This document shows positions 17,437-29,289 of a DNA stretch of 64,000 bases, piece after piece. Source of the DNA: Thysanoteuthis rhombus (lineage: Eukaryota > Mollusca > Cephalopoda > Oegopsida > Thysanoteuthidae). The notes beneath the pieces are model-generated. The model saw only the letters and a program-made list of their open reading frames with translations, did no database searches and was not told the origin of the DNA. The stretch is taken from the NCBI GenBank assembly GCA_963457665.1, contig OY735209.1, positions 4,209,081 to 4,273,080 of the forward strand, given 5' to 3'. Positions within the stretch are counted from its first letter, which is position 1. Every line of letters starts with the position of its first letter. The position numbers were made by a program, and so were the translations under genes.

Positions 17437-20400
17437 TCAAAAAAACCACTCTAATTCAGCACCTTTCACTCGACACAGTCGCGCAACTCTCACCCACCTT
17501 CCGTTGAATTCCGACCAAGGGAGCCTCTCCCTCTCGACCCTGATTTTGACTTTGAGCTGGTGCCCAAAGAACGCAATCAGTTGTTCGGGAGTGAAATGCT
17601 CTCCTTCGTGGAACCCCTTCTGACGCGTCGTCCAAATCACCATTCGCATCACGCCAAGTAAGCACATTAGCACTATATGTGCGTCCTTCTCCAACGATGG
17701 GAACACATTGCTGCAGACAGCACTGGCATCCAAGGCAAAAAACCGTGCCCCGACGATGCGAACCATGTGGCCTTCAACCAGCTTGCACAGCGGATGCACC
17801 ACGCTGCAGTGGAAGAAGGCGTGCTCAATAGACTCCTCCATTCCACCACAGCGTATGCACTCTGGTGAAACTACCAGACCCGCTGCAAAAAGCCGTTTGC
17901 CGACCCAGAGAGCATTCCGTATAACTAGCCAGGTGAGGGACGCCTCGTTGTTATTGAGGCACCTCAGTCCGGGCGTCCAAGGCCAGATTGAGCGACTCTC
18001 CGCCTTCGTTAAACCGAGCCCCTCGATCATTTCGTCTCGAACGGACCCCCTCACTATTACCCGATATAATGCCCTCCTCGACAACGACTGGGTGTCGTTG
18101 AGGCATTCCTTCACCCGAGAAAAAACTCGGAGAGCGTGTCGGCATTCTCGATAGAAAGAGCATTCCGCCCGGGGTCTACGGCGGGCCTCACCCCCGTCGT
18201 CGGAATGCACGTTTCTTAAGGCTGGGAAAGCCTTCCTGGCGTCTTCCTTCCAGAATTCGCCGTTCTGCTCTTCTTGCGTACACATCCGACCTAAGAAAGT
18301 TAAGCGCAGGGTATGTTGCCGAGCTTCGATGTTCGGCATTCCTAGGCCGCCTTCCGCAGGTTGGAGCTGACAGATCTTGCGAGATACCATGGGGTGCCTG
18401 TGACCCCATAGGAGTCGAAACATGGCACCTTCCAACTTTAGTTGGTCGGTACACGGAAGAGGGAGCACTGAAAGTCGGTAAAGGATAAGGGGGTAGATGT
18501 GAGAGACGCACACCTCGGCCCTACCCTTGAAGGAGAGCTTCCTCCGAGTCCACAGATTAACTGCTTTCTCTACCTTTTCCAGTACGCCCGACCAATTTTT
18601 CTCCAACTGGAGGTCGGGACCGAACCAGACGCCGAGTATCTTGCACGGCCCTTCCGTCCAGGCAAAAGGACCAGGGAGAGAGCGCCCTCTCCAAGAGTCC
18701 AGCAACAAGCCCTCAGACTTGCCGCAGTTGGCTTTGGCCCCTGTCACCGTCTCATACCTTTGGATCTCTACGCTGATTTCCCTGATCTCGGCACTGCTCG
18801 TTACAAGCAAAGTTATGTCATCAACGTAGGCGGTATACTTGACTGGCGTGTGACCACCAGGCAAGGTTAGCCCGCGCAGGACCGGATTCGCCTTTACTTT
18901 GCGCAGGAAAGGTTCCAGCGCAAGAATGTACAGCATCGGCGAAAGTGGACAACCTTGACGAACTGATCTGGACAACTGAAAGGCTTTCGACCTCACTCCA
19001 TTCACTTCCACCACCGAGCTGGGGGATGCATACAAGAGACGAATCCAGGAGCGAAAGATCTCACCGAAGCCAGACGCGGATAAGACGGACTCGAGAAAAC
19101 GATGGTCGACCCTATCGAATGCTTTGGACTGATCTAACTTGATCAGCGCGGCTCCATTGTCGACTTTCTCAATGATCGTGCGCACCGTGTGCAGATTGTC
19201 TTGGATAGTCCGACCCTTTACAGAGCAAGTCTGCTCGGGGCCAATCAGACTCTCCAGCACAGTCTGCAGTCGGTTGGCGAGGACCTTGGCCAAAATCTTC
19301 AACTCTGTATTGAGCAGAGTTATGGGCCTGAAGTTATCTACCCCGTCCCCTCCATCTTTGTCCTTGCATAGCAATTTCACTACCCCTCTGGTAAAGCGGC
19401 TGGGGATTCTCCCCTGCTTTAACCAGTGGTTAAAGATCAAAGCCAGCAAGTGAACAAAAATGGGCGACAGCCTCAAATACACTTCGTAGGGTAAACCATC
19501 GATCCCCGGTGTCTTCTCCTTCTCGATGCTCTTTAACGCTTCCCGGATTTCATCCTCTGTTATGGGCCCCTCGCACCCAGCTGCTTCAGTCGCCTCAAGG
19601 CGAGGGAAGTCAGCTAAATAGGCGTCGAACTGAGCCGAATTCAGTCTAGCTTCCCTGGTGAATAGTTCCTGAAAATTGGCACGAAACACCTCACAGATAC
19701 CTTCGTTTGTGGTCACAAGACGTCCGTCCGGCGATGTGACGCTGGAGATATACCGACTAGACGCACTCCTAATTTCTTCTAGCCTCAGCTCATCGGCCAT
19801 ATTCGTTGCCTCGGGGGACATTCTTTTTAATCTAGCTCTAACTACTAGAGCTTGATCCTTCTTGGCATGCAAGGAGGCCAACTCTGCCTTAGCTATCTTA
19901 ACCTGGCTAGAGTCCCCTCCCTCCACCGCCCTCTCGATCCGATCTTCTAGTGCCTTTTGTGCCGCTAGTCTCACTAGGTTGAGTCGCCTACTGTAATCGG
20001 CAGCAAAAGACCTAATTTTATTTTTGAGGTTCCCCCAGAATTTATTACCCAGGATAGCCCCCGTCAGTTCCCGCTGGATTAGTGATGTTAGCTGGTCCCG
20101 AAAATCCTCCATATCCACGAGGGATGCGTTGAATTTCCAGTAACCAGACTTGAAGGGCTTAGCTATACCTAAATTCATTCGGGCCCTTACTAATCTATGG
20201 TCCGAAAAGGGGACGCTATGGAAACTTGGACATTCCAAAAACTTATGGTCGACTCTTCTAGCTAAGACCCGATCGATGTAACTGGAATGTTGCACCGAAC
20301 TCGGATCGCCACTATTAGTCCAAGTCCATACTACTTGGCGGGGGTGTTCGTTTCGAAATTTATCCACCAGGTCAAGCCTGTTGATCAAATCCCGAAACGG

Positions 20401-20886
20401 AATCACGTCACCGTTGTTAGTTCCCCTATTTACCCCTCGGTCTATATCGGGATCAAGGACGGCATTCCAATCACCCGCTAACACTAGCCGTCTCGACGGA
20501 ACTACGAACTGATCGATCTGCCGAAAGAAGTTGATTCGCTCACCCTGGCCGTTGGGCGCATAAACCCCAATCAGACGAAAAGCCTCCCCTCTTATGGTAA
20601 CATCAACGACGCACAATCTGCCCGCCGGGTCTGCATACACAAGGGAACACACCGCATTCAAAGAATGGCTTATTAGCCAAGAGACACCTCTGGAGCGGCA
20701 ATCAAAATATGCTGAAAAGAGACGGAAGTCTCGAGACAGCACACTCTCATTGTCGCTCGAAATAAAATGAGTCTCCTGTAAACAACAAATACTCATGTCG
20801 AGGTGCCGGAGGAGACGACAGAGTCTAGCTCTTCTCGACTCATTCCGGCAACCACGACCATTCAAACTTGCTAAATAGAGAGCCAT
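17437..20886 (-). CDS. LINE ORF2, endonuclease-reverse transcriptase (unit 4)
   Basis: 1149 residues, intact. It carries the unit 3 variants (R493, N777, H894) plus one private change near the endonuclease N-terminus, M31 in place of V31, outside the catalytic residues. This shows that units 3 and 4 share a very recent ancestor or were homogenised by conversion. Same start and strong initiation context as unit 2. Confidence 0.95.
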   Translation of the reverse strand: MALYLASLNGRGCRNESRRARLCRLLRHLDMSICCLQETHFISSDNESVLSRDFRLFSAYFDCRSRGVSWLISHSLNAVCSLVYADPAGRLCVVDVTIRGEAFRLIGVYAPNGQGERINFFRQIDQFVVPSRRLVLAGDWNAVLDPDIDRGVNRGTNNGDVIPFRDLINRLDLVDKFRNEHPRQVVWTWTNSGDPSSVQHSSYIDRVLARRVDHKFLECPSFHSVPFSDHRLVRARMNLGIAKPFKSGYWKFNASLVDMEDFRDQLTSLIQRELTGAILGNKFWGNLKNKIRSFAADYSRRLNLVRLAAQKALEDRIERAVEGGDSSQVKIAKAELASLHAKKDQALVVRARLKRMSPEATNMADELRLEEIRSASSRYISSVTSPDGRLVTTNEGICEVFRANFQELFTREARLNSAQFDAYLADFPRLEATEAAGCEGPITEDEIREALKSIEKEKTPGIDGLPYEVYLRLSPIFVHLLALIFNHWLKQGRIPSRFTRGVVKLLCKDKDGGDGVDNFRPITLLNTELKILAKVLANRLQTVLESLIGPEQTCSVKGRTIQDNLHTVRTIIEKVDNGAALIKLDQSKAFDRVDHRFLESVLSASGFGEIFRSWIRLLYASPSSVVEVNGVRSKAFQLSRSVRQGCPLSPMLYILALEPFLRKVKANPVLRGLTLPGGHTPVKYTAYVDDITLLVTSSAEIREISVEIQRYETVTGAKANCGKSEGLLLDSWRGRSLPGPFAWTEGPCKILGVWFGPDLQLEKNWSGVLEKVEKAVNLWTRRKLSFKGRAEVCVSHIYPLILYRLSVLPLPCTDQLKLEGAMFRLLWGHRHPMVSRKICQLQPAEGGLGMPNIEARQHTLRLTFLGRMCTQEEQNGEFWKEDARKAFPALRNVHSDDGGEARRRPRAECSFYRECRHALRVFSRVKECLNDTQSLSRRALYRVIVRGSVRDEMIEGLGLTKAESRSIWPWTPGLRCLNNNEASLTWLVIRNALWVGKRLFAAGLVVSPECIRCGGMEESIEHAFFHCSVVHPLCKLVEGHMVRIVGARFFALDASAVCSNVFPSLEKDAHIVLMCLLGVMRMVIWTTRQKGFHEGEHFTPEQLIAFFGHQLKVKIRVERERLPWSEFNGRWVRVARLCRVKGAELEWFF

Positions 20887-20895
20887 CTTGTTAGT

Positions 20896-23130
20896 CTATT
20901 GGCGTTGCCCTCCTGACGCGAACATTGCCGGTGATAGCACACCGACAGCGGGTCCCATAGGATCAGTGCCCATCTCAGTCTTGATGGAGCACTCCAGGGA
21001 CACGCCGCCGACGTGCCTGGGGAACGTTAATTTAACTGCCCTATAAAGGGAGGGGTGCATGAAAACAGGGACCCTCCCTGAGCAAAAGTTTTTCAGTTTG
21101 TGGAGGTCTGGATGATGCCAGACAGCCAGCGGTGATGACATTTTAAATGCTGAATTCGCTTCTTTTATCATGTCCCACACCTGCCGTGAGGTGTCACCGA
21201 CCCGGACCACAGTCAATAGTTTCTTCAGCCCTGGGAACAAGGTAGGGTCCTCCACATCCCGTCTTCCGGGTTCGACGAACCGGAAATTGTGGAGGACCTT
21301 TAAATCCCTCAGGGCCTGCTGCTGTAATTTTGTTTTGTCCAGAATGTCCGGGTCGACACGGCAGATGTGGACCCCTCTCTTGTGCCTGATTTTTTTTTCT
21401 TTTTTTGTCGTTGGTTCGCCGGTATCGCCCCCGGCTGGGCTTCTCGGCCTCTTTTGTGAGGCCGATTGTGTGGGTGACATGGGTGTTGTTGTTGTTGCTG
21501 CTGTTGTTGCTGGTGATGATGGAGTTAGTTTGGAGGTTGGTGTGGCTGCTGGTGTAGTTTTAGGGGAAGGTTTTGGTGTGGCTGCTGGTGTTGTTGTTGT
21601 TGTAGTGGGAGGAATCATAATCAACGGTGGAGGCGGCGGCGGAGGTAGCGGTGATGTGGGCGGTAATGGTGGTGTAGGGGATGGTATTTGTTTTTCAGGA
21701 GTTTTCAGGGGGATAGATTTTTTTTTCAATACAGTTAATTTTGATTTTTCGGGAGGTGAAGTTTTTGTTGGAGGACTTTGCAATGTTTTCGGGGAGGGCG
21801 GAGGGGTAACCCTCCCTGCTGGCTGCCTGGACTTTAGTTGTTGAAGAAGTGCCGCCGCCTTTTCCTTCCCTATTCGTCCTGGACTAGCGTAACCCCCCAC
21901 TCTAGCCCGTTCCGCATAAGACTGCGGGGTCTCTCCTTGGGGACTGTCGGTGTCGGTTCGCATTAGGATATGTGGCAACAGGGGTGCTTCTATTTGGGCC
22001 TTCTTCCCACTACGACCTACTACCTGCCACTCCCCCTCCGTCTTCTCTTTTTGTGCCACCACCTTTGGTGACGGAGTCGACGGTTTAGGTGAGGGGAGAC
22101 TTTTACCTCTCCCGGCATCTGACTGGATTCCTCCAGTCATGGCAGTAGGCGAGACTACGGGAGCCTCCTTTTGGGCGGTCACAGAAACTGAGTGGGAAGG
22201 GTCTTGCGTCAGGCTGGACGGTTTCTTTTTGCAGATAGCGGCGAGGTGACCGGCCTCCCCGCATATCCAGCAGACTGGCCTCCTACCTTTTACGATAAGA
22301 GGCAGTCGCCTCCGACCACCTATGTCCAAATAGTTGGGAATGGCCAGGAACGCCTTCCTGTCGATCATCAGATCAAAACGCCACTCCCCACGCATCGCCT
22401 CGGAGTCAACCGAGACAATTTCTCCGTATTTCAGGAGAAAAGCCCCGATATGTTCCCCGAGTACGAAGCTGGGCACCTCATGTGCTATTACCCGGGTCCT
22501 TCTCCGGCCGAGATACTCAACACGAATGTAATGCTCCTTCGTTTGGAGCTCTCGGCGCAGGAGATCTGAACAGTCCTGTTCAGTGGGCAACAGCACGTCC
22601 CACATCGCAAAGCCATCGCCTTTAACAACTTGTTTGGCTTTGATTCCTAAGCTAGCCAGTGCTTTCAACACTATGTCTTTGTTTGATCGGACAATTCGGT
22701 TTGACTTCTTGTCGACCAAAAAGACGGACACCATTTTTTTCTCAATGTCTTTCAATTCGACCAAGTCCACCAGTAAGCCGTCCTCTTTTACAAGGTGACT
22801 GTATGTCTGGCAACGCTTGACGAATTCCGCCACATTGACTGTATTTATTACGGGAGGGGATGACCAAACGTTAGGAGAGTCCCCACTTGTCTTTTCTTGT
22901 TGTTGTTGTTGTCCCGCCGGAATTGGCGAGTCTGTATTTTCCCCCCTCCCTTCATGGACGGGGGATTTTTTCATGTCTGAATTCTTTTCACTTGTACTGA
23001 CTGTCTGTGATGTAGACATTTTTTCTTGTTTTTTTTTGTTTTTTTTCCCTATTTTAGGGGGTGTGGATGTGCCCCCGCCCTCCCCCTTATCGGGGGAAGC
23101 AAACAAGGCCCTCCTGGCCTCGTCGGCCAT
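20896..23130 (-). CDS. LINE ORF1, RNA-binding gag-like protein (unit 4)
   Basis: 744 residues from MADEARRALF, and the protein from that start looks the same as in unit 3. Upstream, the open frame extends another 34 codons through a long Phe run encoded by the expanded A/T tract. That stretch is not credible protein, so the common start is used. CCHC knuckle and linker are intact. Confidence 0.93.
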   Translation of the reverse strand: MADEARRALFASPDKGEGGGTSTPPKIGKKNKKKQEKMSTSQTVSTSEKNSDMKKSPVHEGRGENTDSPIPAGQQQQQEKTSGDSPNVWSSPPVINTVNVAEFVKRCQTYSHLVKEDGLLVDLVELKDIEKKMVSVFLVDKKSNRIVRSNKDIVLKALASLGIKAKQVVKGDGFAMWDVLLPTEQDCSDLLRRELQTKEHYIRVEYLGRRRTRVIAHEVPSFVLGEHIGAFLLKYGEIVSVDSEAMRGEWRFDLMIDRKAFLAIPNYLDIGGRRRLPLIVKGRRPVCWICGEAGHLAAICKKKPSSLTQDPSHSVSVTAQKEAPVVSPTAMTGGIQSDAGRGKSLPSPKPSTPSPKVVAQKEKTEGEWQVVGRSGKKAQIEAPLLPHILMRTDTDSPQGETPQSYAERARVGGYASPGRIGKEKAAALLQQLKSRQPAGRVTPPPSPKTLQSPPTKTSPPEKSKLTVLKKKSIPLKTPEKQIPSPTPPLPPTSPLPPPPPPPLIMIPPTTTTTTPAATPKPSPKTTPAATPTSKLTPSSPATTAATTTTPMSPTQSASQKRPRSPAGGDTGEPTTKKEKKIRHKRGVHICRVDPDILDKTKLQQQALRDLKVLHNFRFVEPGRRDVEDPTLFPGLKKLLTVVRVGDTSRQVWDMIKEANSAFKMSSPLAVWHHPDLHKLKNFCSGRVPVFMHPSLYRAVKLTFPRHVGGVSLECSIKTEMGTDPMGPAVGVLSPAMFASGGQRQ

Positions 23131-23177
23131 GAAGGGAAAGAAAAAAATACAAAATCGAGACAAACAACAAAATCGAA

Positions 23178-23215
<38 letters not shown>

Positions 23216-23366
23216 GAGTCAATTTGAGTCAAATCGAGTCAAAAAACCAAGGGCTTATCTTTTCGAACTAGAGTTTCGAGGGGGTCCTACTAGTCCGTAA
23301 TCTTGTTCGGTGTGTTCGCAGGAAACTTGTCTTTCTTGGCCAAAAAAAGTAACAGCAGTTCTATCC

Positions 23367-23402
23367 CTCAGAGATGTGATTGTGACTGTTTTCTGACAGT
23401 AG
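23367..23402. repeat. 36-bp target repeat at the outer edge of array A
   Basis: This is the outermost copy. On its higher-coordinate side it continues into TAGAACTTCCTTT, matching the host target at 47173 (TAGATCTTCCTTC) and 38813. It therefore marks the upstream (5') junction of array A with host DNA. Confidence 0.85.
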
Positions 23403-23430
23403 TAGAACTTCCTTTTTTTTCTCGTTTTTA

Positions 23431-24345
23431 TTTTTTAAAAATACAGTAAATTATGACACGTCGTCAAATAAATGAGGGGGGATTTGGGCTGGTCTACTCT
23501 GTGCTATCATTACCCTAGTTATTCTCATTTGCTGACCCAACCTTACTTCAATACTCCTTTGACTGAAACGCATTTTTCTGAATATTTATCCCATTCTACA
23601 TTTACTACAATACCAGAGTTTCTCTCCAAAAATCCTACTTAATCCCATACTTACAGTTCTTTGGGGATAGAAGAGGAAGAGAAATTATATTACCGTCAAT
23701 TAAAAAAACAAAGCAATGAACGATACATATTCACAAAAAATTTCCGTAGATGACCTCCCACAATTGTCAAATATGGAAGAACAGTAAGTTGACAGGGCGA
23801 AAAATAGATGTGGGGAATATTGTCGCAATTTCTCACATCCTCCAGAGAACTTTACCTTCTGTCATCTATAGAGAAGGAAGGGGTGATGCAAAATAAAAAA
23901 GGGGGACTAAAAAAAACTTGAGGAACGTATGCTCATTTTCTCTCTGACTAAATTGAACTGTTTCCAACTCAAGATAGCACTATTCTACCTCAGCTTGGAC
24001 TGGGCTTACAAGTCTTTTCTGATCTCCAAAATTCTTTCAATCAACCAATGACTTCAAGAAGTCACTCTAGATCAACACCTCTCACGTGACACAGCCGTGG
24101 AACTTTTACCCACATCTCATTGTTGAGCCTTTCCCTCTAGACCTGAATCTTTACTTCAAGCGGATTCTTTATGTAGGCAACCAGTTGTACTTGAGTGAAA
24201 TGCTCACTTTTGTGGAATCCCTTTTGATATGTCGTCCATACCATGACATTCATAATGCCAAGTAAGGACATGATCACATGAGGTTACCTCCTTTTCACTT
24301 AAGTTCTTCCTTATATACATCTCCACAGGTTTTCAGAGCCATTAC
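23431..24345 (-). pseudogene. Decayed LINE relative: 3' UTR plus ORF2 C-terminal end
   Basis: Clearly diverged homologue of the young LINE. GGGCTGGTCTACTC matches the 3' UTR near 3600, and 24049-24300 matches the ORF2 end, with many indels. It is truncated at about 24345, before the reverse transcriptase. The copy at 38872-39745 shares the truncation point and ~150 bases of flank, so the two descend from one old insertion by segmental duplication. Confidence 0.8.
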
Positions 24346-26270
24346 GGCAGATGTGACGTTAATGGGCCTATTTTATTTTGAGGCCAGGATTACCAGAGAG
24401 TCTCCAACTATCTGGTTCAAAACAGTCAAACTAAAAGAAATAATCCTCTAATCATGTAAATTGCAGCCAAAGGTGTTGATTTAAACTGGTACTAATAAAA
24501 TAATAAGTGACATATGAGAGAGACAAGAGAAGAAAACAAGAGAAATGTTAATGTTTGTAGTTAAGCAGTAAAAAAGCTGTTGTAGAAAAGACAGACTCCT
24601 GTGATGAATGGAATATCTAAAATAGTTTGATTTGAAAAGAAAAACTTCGTCATTATGATATCATGAAAATACATCCATTAATAGATGAATGAATATGAAT
24701 TGTTGAATCATACAATTATCTCCTCTGCATTGTAGCTAATTTCGTTAAATTCATAACTCAAAAACTGCCTGGCCATAATCAACAGGGATATTGAATATAA
24801 CGTAGGGACCTCAAATATAGATTTGGGGACCAATCAATAACGTAATCCTAACTATTCGTCCTGAATTCATAATTCTGAAAACTTATCGACTGACCCAAAC
24901 CAAACTTTGTGGGTAACTGGATATTATGAAAGAATCACAAATTTGAATTCAGGGGCAGATCCATGCACAATTATCTCCATACATCGCAGCTTCTTTTTTC
25001 ACCCAATATACCTAAAAAAGTTCGATGAATTTTGGTGTACTTCAATGGAAGTGTTATTCATGTTGCGATTAAAAGTCCCAAAAAAAGAAATTTGAAGCTC
25101 AATTGTAATATGAAAAATATCAAGAATAATGATTGTTCATAAAACACTCTATACACAGCAAAAATGCTTTTGATGCTATTCAATGAGATTCTGTGGAAGT
25201 GCAAGCCATATTGTGATTAAAAGCAACTGAAAAATTCAGCTAAACGATAATAGCGCTATGAAAACGTTTAAAAAGTAATGGTTGTTCATGAAGCATTGCA
25301 CCACTGCATCGTGTACAAACCAAAAAAGGTTTTTTAAAATACTCCTGCAACAAAATCAAAAATGTTTAAATGGTAAAACCAAAATGTTCATGGCCAAATG
25401 ATTTCAAGAGATGCCAGATTTGTCAAATCAGGCCATAAAATGTCCCAAAAAACACCCTTTCTTGAAGCTAAACGTTCAGTTCTACAAGTGAATCTTGACT
25501 CTTCATATTCTGTTTTCTGAATGGTTTGTGATAAATGCAACATCAGGAAAAAGAGGAAAAACTATAGAATTTTAAACAAACTAAGCTAAGTTTATTGAAT
25601 ATTAATTGGGGTTGTGTTGGGGTTTTCCCACTAGCATTTGATGCCAGTAGTTCAAACCATCTTGTGTTTTTAAATGCTCATTTTCAAGGCTGGTTAGCTC
25701 TTTACACTTGAAAGTTTGATGCTACACAGTTTTCTGATCTACTCTTCATAGAATTTAACCTTGCACCATATTAAGTCAAACTTTGCAAATAGGTTATGAA
25801 TCTCTAAGCAGTGTTGGCAACTTATTCTCGTGATAATTTAGCTCCTTTTGGCAGTCAAACGAAAAGAAAAAAGGAAAAAGCCAAACATGACCAAAAGACT
25901 TCGAAAAAGTGATAAAAATGGTCAAAGAACTGGCTTAAAATGACCCAAAATGACCGAAAATAGCCACACTCATTCAGCGATATGAATGCTGCCAAAACAA
26001 AGAATATATAAGCAGTCAATCTTGAAATGTTTTACCCTCTAGCCCCAGTGTCGTGTAAGAAAGTTCAACCGACTGTATGATCCAGATGTCTGATGATGCA
26101 CTTGACCTTTGATGATGATGAATCACTTGACCCCTACAAATAATATATATATATATATACATTCGGGATACATCTAAGTGGCGACCCTCTTACACAATTG
26201 GCATTCCAACCACCATTCGTAGTGTGAGTAAGTACAGCCCGCTGTATGATCCAGATGTCAGATGATGAAT
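24346..26270. other. AT-rich host spacer with weak repeats, no gene seen
   Basis: No credible gene. 24346-24500 is shared with 39746-39883 (duplicated flank of the old LINE). A degenerate two-copy repeat of ~146 bp lies at about 25040-25320 (TGGAAGTG... and ATTAAAAG... in both copies). A ~25-bp direct repeat, TGTATGATCCAGATGTC, occurs near 26072 and 26242 around a short AT dinucleotide run. Short open frames here have no recognisable content. Confidence 0.5.
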
Positions 26271-27760
26271 ATACAAATATGGGCATCAGCCTCAAATATC
26301 ATAAGAACAGCCTTCAATGTCAGGAATCTTCTCTCTTCTAACCTTCTCTATCATATCCCTGGATTCCATTCCCCGTCATGAGCTCTTTGCAGCCAGCTGA
26401 TTTCAATAGGCATCGAACTGAGCATAGTTCAGACCATATTTCGTGGTAAAAAAAAGCTCTTGAAAGTTAGCCTCTGCAGATAATTGTGGTGTGTGGTCGT
26501 GAATCGCCTATCCGGTGATTATACACCGGCAATATGTCAGTCTGGAGGGCTCCGAAGTTAGCAGCCATATTGCAATTTAGCGGCCATATTCGTTGTCTGA
26601 GGAGACATTCTTTTTTACCTAGCTCTAAATACCAGAACCCGATCCTTTTTGATAAAGTTGAGCCAGTGATCATGATCAGCAGCAAAAGACCTAATCTTAC
26701 TTTTGAGGCATCCCCAGAATTCATTCCAAAAGACCGCCTCATTGATTCCTGTGTAATCATTAATGTTATCTGGTCCCCAAAATCCTTCTCGTACAGTGAA
26801 GATGTGCTGAATTTCCAGTAACCAGATTTGATAGGTTTGGCCTAACCTTAATTCATTCGGACTCTGACTAATCTATGATCTGGATATATCATATAATGGA
26901 AACATTCTAACAGCCCTGTGCCTACTTTCCTAATTCGTACCTGATTGATATTACTTGGATGTTGAACCATATTCGAGATGCCACTCTTATTCAAAGTCCT
27001 AACTACTCAAGGACGATTTTCCAATAATCTGCTGAAATTACCCGCCAAGACAATATTACAAACAAATCAATTCGCCAAAAGAAACAAACTCGCTCATTCT
27101 GATAGTTGGGTACATGAACCCTGATTACAGTCGATTCAGGATTTACAAGGAAAGAAAATGAAATTCATTCGTCAGCACACCCTCATTGGCAGTTGGAATA
27201 AAGTGTTCCTTGTAAGCAACACATATTCAAATTGAAGAATCACTCCCAGCCCTCCACCATTCTAACCTACTGAATTGTGTCATTATCAGTTCACTGGTGT
27301 TGAGGGCCGGAAACAAAATTTCTTGGAGTCAGGACACCATCCCTTGGCGTCAAGTCTTATTTTAGTATTGATGGACCCGTCATGAGACACGCCACTGATG
27401 TGCCCATAGAAGGTCAATTTTACTACTGTAGAGGGATTTGTGTATGTATATTTGGACCCTCCCCGAACAGAAGTTTTTGTTAATTTTCTTCAGCTCGAGG
27501 TAGTTCCAGACAACCTGAGGGGTGGACCTACTAAAAGAATCCTTTGCTCCCTTCAGTATGTCCAACAGTTGCCGAATACATTCTCTGACCCTGACCACAG
27601 TCAGGTCAGCAGGCTCTCAACTTTGGAGAAGTTTATTGGGGCTCCCTTCGTCCCATCTCTCAGGGCCTTTTGGGCAATGAAGGAAGGAACGAATTGTAAA
27701 AGAGGCAAGGGAAAATCCCACCTGTTGGATTAGCGTATCAGGGTAGTCTATGCTGGTCAA
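26271..27760 (-). pseudogene. Decayed LINE relative: ORF2 N-terminal half and ORF1 C-terminal end
   Basis: 26279-27290 aligns with ORF2 from the start of the reverse transcriptase back to the endonuclease (GCCTCAAATA..., CATCGAACTGAGC...). 27300-27740 aligns with the ORF1 C-terminus; an open stretch there reads NFCSGRV and then HKSLY, like NFCSGRV...HPSLY in intact units. Stops, frameshifts and deletions are frequent. The order ORF1-ORF2 on the minus strand is kept, so it is an internal fragment of one old element. Confidence 0.8.
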
Positions 27761-29285
27761 AGATCCTTTCTTCGGTTTTCACCGGTTTGTATGGTCTCAC
27801 TATGGTTCGTATGGTCTCACTATGCTGATCGCTGTACATAAACGGTGGTCTAAAAAGACTTTCATGGCAAAGGCAAATTAATTTACAGTCGATTTCTCCC
27901 TGATATACCTATCTACGTGCTTTTATAGCTGATAGGTTTGTGAATGTGACATAATTGGGCCTAATTTATTTTGGAGTAAGGGTTGCCATATATTTTGAGA
28001 TATTTATGGCCAAAAACACTTACAAAATGACCCCAAAACTACCAAATTTGAAAATGTCTACAAAAGCATTTTTCTCAAATGTTTGAGAGCGGTTTATTGA
28101 AGTATTTAAAAATAAAGTAAGGGTAAATTCGTAGATGTTCGTTTGAACTGGTGTTTGTTAATGGTCCAGTGAAATTATGGTAAGATATAGAATTCAACTG
28201 CATACGTGGAGTACCGCTCATCTAGTTTACAAAATATTTTCTGACTGATTTTAATACAACTACCTTGCTCAGTGCATTGAAGCCAGGACTGCTGGGTTCG
28301 TCATTGAACCATATATTTCATGAAATAGTGAATTATTAGGGTTCCGAGTAGAAACTTAAGACTTCCCAATAAAAAATTAGTTTGGGTAACGCCTAATCTT
28401 GACATATCAGTGAAGTTATAGCTGGAAACCTCGAATAAAGACCTTCAGACTTCATCAAATAAGCTGCTTCTCCTTTAATATGAAAGTAGTTATAATTAAT
28501 GCTTTTCCAAGATCAAATATCTATTATACACATATATCAACAATTTCAGTCCATCATACTTTTTTTTACAAAGGAATCTCACTAAAATACTTGTTTTAGA
28601 AACTGTCACCGAGCCTATGAATATAGGTTTCTTTAGTTTCCAATTAGGTCTGGCTGGCTTACTATGTATTTATCTGCTGGTGGAGGGGTAAACGTGGAAT
28701 TTGTACTCAATCTCTGATCTGACCTGGTAAATAGAGACCGGTTTGATTGTTGAAACTTTATAGTCAATGGACGTTAATGGTGCAGTACAATTGTTTTATG
28801 TAGCCCTAATTTGATGTTTTCACACGAAAATGTATAATTATTTTCTAGAGCTCCATGGTGCCACCTAGGGGCCAATTACTGCACCTCTGTCTATACCTAT
28901 ATAGATTTGCTGGATCGTACAGTTAATGCCAGTAAGATATATCTTGAATGAAGCCATACATCAGCTTTTGAGTGGAAGCGAGCGCCTATGTACACGACAC
29001 TTTTCATTTATTCCTCGTACTGTCTGGAAGAGACAAATTTTTTTTTAAATTGCTTTAAATAGATTTTCAGGGGAGGTTTGATTCGCAATTTAAATTTATG
29101 CTAAATTGATTCCTAAATTCGAGTACAGTAGCATTCTTGCAGGGGAGGTAACTATGTTTATCGGCTACCAAATTTGTATTTGAGATCTGTGCATGATATT
29201 TGGTATTCCTGCCAATTTTGGTCAAGATAGGCAGAGTAGTTTCTGAGTTATGAACTTTAGGACAAATAGCTACGAGCAGGGGAGG
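27761..29285. other. AT-rich host spacer, no gene seen
   Basis: No supported gene. About 27950-28060 resembles the flank at 24370 and 39745 (GGGCCTAATTTATTTTGG), suggesting another dispersed repeat. Two copies of GCAGGGGAGGTAACT occur at about 29138 and 29276 with a diverged region between them; I recognise this kind of motif from interspersed repeats of molluscs. Confidence 0.4.
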
Positions 29286-29289
29286 TAAC

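Larger units (their letters stand above)
16760..23366 (-). mobile_element. LINE unit 4 (array A), complete, outermost 5' copy
   Basis: 6.61-kb copy whose 5' end borders host DNA, not another LINE. Beyond the 36-bp repeat (23367-23402) the target sequence continues (TAGAACTTCC on the plus strand) instead of starting another unit. The 5' UTR has an expanded A run (23180-23213). Confidence 0.95.
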
